DNA of 8,992 nt. Origin: Betaproteobacteria bacterium. GTDB taxonomy: Bacteria; Pseudomonadota; Gammaproteobacteria; Burkholderiales; Usitatibacteraceae. Below the pieces are notes generated by a model. It made no database searches, was not told where the DNA came from, and saw only the letters and a program-made list of their open reading frames with translations. Where the stretch lies: contig JAAOZZ010000021.1 in assembly GCA_012274175.1 (NCBI GenBank), positions 1 to 8,992 on the forward strand. The letters run 5' to 3'. The position numbers were made by a program, and so were the translations under genes. Within the stretch, counting starts at the first letter, position 1. Each line of letters begins with the position of its first letter. This document shows, one piece after another, positions 6,639-8,992 of the stretch.

Positions 6639-8438
6639 CTAACGGCGCGCGCGCCGCGCCGTGTCGATGTCGAGGTATTTCCACGGCTCGATCGCGAACG
6701 GATGCTTCTTGTAGTTGAGCAGCCACGGCTGCATGAGCACGGTCTGCGCCTTGTACGTCTCCACCATCCACGGCGCGTACACGAGGACCAGCTTCACCAT
6801 GCGCTCGTACAAGGCGTTGCGCTCCGCGCCTTCGGGCAGCTTCTTCGCGCGCTCGTAGAGGTCGTTGTACTCCGGCAGGTCGAACATCGCGTAGTTGGCC
6901 TGGCCGATGGAGCCGCCCCAGAAGAGCTGCAGGAAGTCCTCGCCGTCGGGATAGTCGGCGATCCAGCCGTAGCTGAACGACTGCACCTTGCCCAGCTGCG
7001 CCTGCTTGCGCAGCTCCGGCAGCTTCTCCACCTTGTGGAAGGTCACGCGGATGCCGATGTCGTCCATGGACGTCTTCCAGAGCTCGTTTCGCTGGCGCTC
7101 CCGCTGCGTGGGCACCGAGGCGTGGTCGAAGGAGAGCGGGGAGCCGTCGGGATTCTCGCGGTAGCCGTCGCCGTCGCGATCGACGAAGCCGAACATGTCG
7201 AGCAGCGCCTTCGCCCTGGCGGGGTCGTACCCGAGCGTGGGACTCGCGAAGCGCGGGTCGTAGCCGGTGACGCCCGGCGGGAGCGGCGACTGCGCGCGCG
7301 TGGACTGGTGCTTGTCGAGGATCGCGATCTCGTCGTCGATCCGGAAGCCCTGCACGATCGCGCGGCGCAGCGCGATGCGCTCGGGCGTGTAGCCGCCCAC
7401 GTCGTTGCGCTTGCCGTCGATGGCGGGACTCATGTTGAACGTGGTGTAGGTGGTGTAGGCGACCTCGTCGGGCGTCGCGCGGATGCCCTGGCGCGCGAGG
7501 TTGGGCGCGAGCCTGCCGCCGGGCATCGCAAGGTCGGCGAACTCCTCCGGGAGCGGGCGCAGGTACTCGTACTCGCCCGAGAGGAAGGCGAGCCAGCGGG
7601 GCTGCGCCTCGTCGACGATGTACACCTCGATGCGGCCCACGATGGGAAGGCGCTTGCCGGCGAGGTGGGACATGATCTCCCGGGAGCGCGGGTCGTCGGC
7701 GCCCACGCTCTCGAAGCGCTCGTCGCGGTAGCCGGGATTGGCCTCGAGCACGAGGCGCGAGCCGCGCACCCATTGCACGAGGCGGTACGGCCCGGTGCCC
7801 ACGGGATGGGCCGCGATATCGTCGCCGTAGCGTTCCACCACCTCGCGCGCGAGAGCGGCGGTGGCCGGCATCGCGAGCATGTAGCCGAAGGTGAAATCCG
7901 TCGTGGTGAGCTCGATGCGCAGCGTATAGCGATCGAGGGCGCGCAGGCCCGGGATCGGCCGGTCGTAGTCGAAATGCCCGGCCTGCCTGGCGAGCGCCTG
8001 CGCTTCGCCGGCGCCGCGGATCTTGCCTTCCACGAGGAAGAGCCACTGGCTGCGAAGCTTCGGGTCGAGCAGCCGCTCGATGGAGTAGACGTAGTCCTGC
8101 GCCACCAGCTCGCGCCTGCGCCCGCCGAACGCCGGGTCCGGGGTGAAGTAGATGCCCGGCTTCACGTGCAGCGTGTAGACGGTGCCGTCCGCGTTGATCT
8201 CGGGAAGGGTGGTCGCGGCGCGGGCCTTGAGCCGCGCCGGGCGCGCGAGGTAGTCGTACTCGAGGAGGGAATCGAAGATGTTGTCGGAGATGCCGCCCGA
8301 GGCCTCGTCGGATTCGGCCTGGGGGTCGAGCTTGCTCTCGGCGCTCGGGTACGCCACCCGCACCTCCTTGCCCATGTCCGCCGCCTGCGCGGCGAGCGCC
8401 AGCGCGAAGAAGAGCGGCGCCGCGAAGCGGGAGGTCAC
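6639..8438 (-). CDS. Periplasmic family 5 solute-binding protein (peptide/oligopeptide type)
   Basis: This 599-residue protein looks like the binding component of a DppA/OppA-type ABC importer (SBP_bac_5). Seen in the sequence are a signal peptide MTSRFAAPLFFALALAAQA-AD, the N-terminal ISDNIFDSLLEYDY, the strand-helix DGTVYTLHVKPGIYFTPDPAF, VAQDYVYSIERLLDP, HPVGTGPYRLVQW (about 211-223), LVLEANPGYRD, and the C-terminal GWIADYPDGEDFLQLFWGG. The PVGTGPY block is a family hallmark. Residues 420-431 form an EF-hand-like Asp-rich loop. The start is GTG at 8438, 1 nt after the upstream stop, because it puts the signal peptide right at the N-terminus; an ATG at 8471 would add 11 residues and overlap the preceding gene. 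No permease or ATPase gene is near, so the partner transporter is unknown. The ligand cannot be told from sequence alone. gspC follows after 16 nt. Confidence 0.88.
   Translation of the reverse strand: MTSRFAAPLFFALALAAQAADMGKEVRVAYPSAESKLDPQAESDEASGGISDNIFDSLLEYDYLARPARLKARAATTLPEINADGTVYTLHVKPGIYFTPDPAFGGRRRELVAQDYVYSIERLLDPKLRSQWLFLVEGKIRGAGEAQALARQAGHFDYDRPIPGLRALDRYTLRIELTTTDFTFGYMLAMPATAALAREVVERYGDDIAAHPVGTGPYRLVQWVRGSRLVLEANPGYRDERFESVGADDPRSREIMSHLAGKRLPIVGRIEVYIVDEAQPRWLAFLSGEYEYLRPLPEEFADLAMPGGRLAPNLARQGIRATPDEVAYTTYTTFNMSPAIDGKRNDVGGYTPERIALRRAIVQGFRIDDEIAILDKHQSTRAQSPLPPGVTGYDPRFASPTLGYDPARAKALLDMFGFVDRDGDGYRENPDGSPLSFDHASVPTQRERQRNELWKTSMDDIGIRVTFHKVEKLPELRKQAQLGKVQSFSYGWIADYPDGEDFLQLFWGGSIGQANYAMFDLPEYNDLYERAKKLPEGAERNALYERMVKLVLVYAPWMVETYKAQTVLMQPWLLNYKKHPFAIEPWKYLDIDTARRARR
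6643..6656. repeat. 14-bp perfect palindrome at the end of the solute-binding protein gene
   Basis: The 14 bases CGGCGCGCGCGCCG read the same on both strands and encode the last five residues, RRARR, just before the stop. They lie 21 nt upstream of the gspC start on the transcribed strand. Such runs of alternating C and G can arise from arginine/alanine codons in GC-rich genes, so a function is not implied. Confidence 0.5.
7146..7181 (-). other. EF-hand-like Asp-rich loop in the solute-binding protein
   Basis: Residues 420-431 read DRDGDGYRENPD. Asp at loop positions 1, 3, 5 and 12, Gly at 6 and Glu at 9 fit the 12-residue EF-hand calcium loop. From memory, DRDGDG-type loops recur in this protein family, so this may be a structural metal site rather than something new. 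Confidence 0.5.
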
Positions 8439-8439
8439 A

Positions 8440-8913
8440 TCAATGCAGCGTATGGGCGGGCGGACCGGCATCCTCGGCGGCGGGAATCTCGGCCATGGGC
8501 GATGCGTGGTGCCCCACCATGCGCCAGCCGCCTTCGGTGAGCTCGTACACGTTGGTCGCGTACACCGAGCCCGTCGGTCCTCTCTCGCCGGGCGAACCCT
8601 TCTCCCCGGGCGCGCTCATGATCTCGACCACGGAATGCACCGCGACGGTCTGGCCGTCGAACCGGTGCGCTTCCGCCGCGCGAATGCGCACCTGGGATGC
8701 GCCGGAGAAGATCTGCGCCCAGCTCTCCCGCACCGCCTCGAAGCCCACCAGCCGCGGGCCCTGGGGATGCACGCACACCACGTCGTCGCTCTCGGCCCAC
8801 ACCGCCATCATCGCCGCGACGTCGCCGCGCTCGAACGCGTCGTAGAAGGCGTTCTCGGCGTCTTCGGGCGTGGGGAAAAGCTTGGCTCGGATGCGGGGTC
8901 GCGCGGGCTTCAT
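8440..8913 (-). CDS. SnoaL-like / NTF2-fold protein
   Basis: This 157-residue, apparently cytosolic protein resembles the SnoaL_3/DUF4440 branch of the NTF2-like superfamily. The pattern is an N-terminal helix with PEDAENAFYDAFERGDVAAMMAVWAESDDVVCVHPQG (residues about 16-52), then GFEAVRESWAQIFSG, beta strands SVVEIMS and SVYATNVYELTEGGWRMVGHHASP (116-139). The GWR-x-VxHHAS ending is characteristic. Members include enzymes and ligand-binding proteins of very different roles, so no reaction can be assigned. The loop at 103-117 has five consecutive Gly-X-Y triplets. The start is ATG at 8913, without a clear Shine-Dalgarno. The stop is TGA at 8442-8440, one base before the GTG of the solute-binding protein gene, so the two are probably translated together. 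It is the first gene of the block after the probable divergent promoter. Confidence 0.82.
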   Translation of the reverse strand: MKPARPRIRAKLFPTPEDAENAFYDAFERGDVAAMMAVWAESDDVVCVHPQGPRLVGFEAVRESWAQIFSGASQVRIRAAEAHRFDGQTVAVHSVVEIMSAPGEKGSPGERGPTGSVYATNVYELTEGGWRMVGHHASPMAEIPAAEDAGPPAHTLH

Positions 8914-8984
8914 CGGCGCGAGAGCTTACCGGAAATTTGATTTATAGTCGCCGCTCCCCCCGCCCATTTCGCAAGGCGTCCGCC
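8914..8984. promoter_or_regulatory. Divergent intergenic region with -10-like element
   Basis: This 71-nt interval separates the minus-strand block from a plus-strand start. It holds the AT-rich core GGAAATTTGATTTATAGTCG. On the plus strand TATAGT (8943-8948) could be a -10 element for the gene at 8985, though no good -35 lies 16-18 nt upstream. On the minus strand the same bases read TATAAA (8947-8942) and could serve the SnoaL-like gene, with a similarly poor -35. It is the only obvious place in the window for the promoter of the eight-gene block. Confidence 0.4.
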
Positions 8985-8992
8985 ATGGCCAA
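8985..8992 (+). CDS. Start of a plus-strand gene cut by the right edge
   Basis: ATGGCCAA at the window end is preceded by AAGG (8973-8976), a Shine-Dalgarno-like sequence 8 nt upstream, and by a -10-like TATAGT about 37 nt upstream. Only Met-Ala and two bases of the third codon are visible, so no product can be named. Confidence 0.4.

Noticed and set aside
8439..8471. ATG at 8471 as the start of the solute-binding protein
   Set aside because: It would overlap the SnoaL-like gene by 32 nt and put charged residues ahead of a signal peptide that fits perfectly from GTG 8438.
6702..8540. 612-codon plus-strand open frame opposite the solute-binding protein gene
   Set aside because: It has no recognisable motifs and mirrors the coding bias of the minus-strand gene.
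1..8992. Possible CRISPR array, phage, defence or transposon genes
   Set aside because: No regularly spaced repeats, transposase, integrase, nuclease or other defence motifs were seen in any plausible gene.

Overview
The window is a GC-rich stretch with dense G/C third positions from a proteobacterium, most likely a betaproteobacterium. That placement rests on base composition and the style of the type II secretion genes; no rRNA or other marker is present. No tRNA, rRNA, CRISPR array, transposase, integrase or phage gene was seen. Nearly the whole window is one rightward-to-leftward (minus-strand) block of eight genes.

Reading along the minus strand from the right edge, the order is: a small SnoaL/NTF2-fold protein (8913-8440); a periplasmic family 5 solute-binding protein (8438-6639); then the type II secretion genes gspC (6622-5819), gspD (5720-3675), gspE (3658-2144), gspF (2063-849), gspG (834-364) and gspH (389 to beyond the left edge). 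Spacings are 1, 16, 97, 16, 80 and 14 nt, then a 26-nt overlap, so all eight could be one transcription unit. At the far right (8914-8984) lies a short AT-richer interval with a -10-like element, followed by the first codons of a plus-strand gene (8985 onwards). That interval is probably a divergent promoter region.

The gsp genes build the core of a type II secretion machine. GspC links the inner-membrane platform to the secretin through its HR and PDZ domains. GspD is the outer-membrane secretin. GspE is the cytoplasmic ATPase. GspF is the polytopic platform protein. GspG is the major pseudopilin and GspH a minor pseudopilin. The order C-D-E-F-G-H is the classical one, with gspC first rather than lying between gspF and gspG. 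The remaining genes (I, J, K, L, M, possibly N) would be expected beyond the left edge.

The window does not show a new system. The points most worth a second look are: an 84-bp tandem pair of GC-rich palindromic repeats between gspE and gspF that supplies gspF's Shine-Dalgarno sequence and could hide it in a hairpin; an AT-rich gap before gspD that may hold an internal promoter; and the placement of a solute-binding protein and a SnoaL-like protein directly ahead of gspC.
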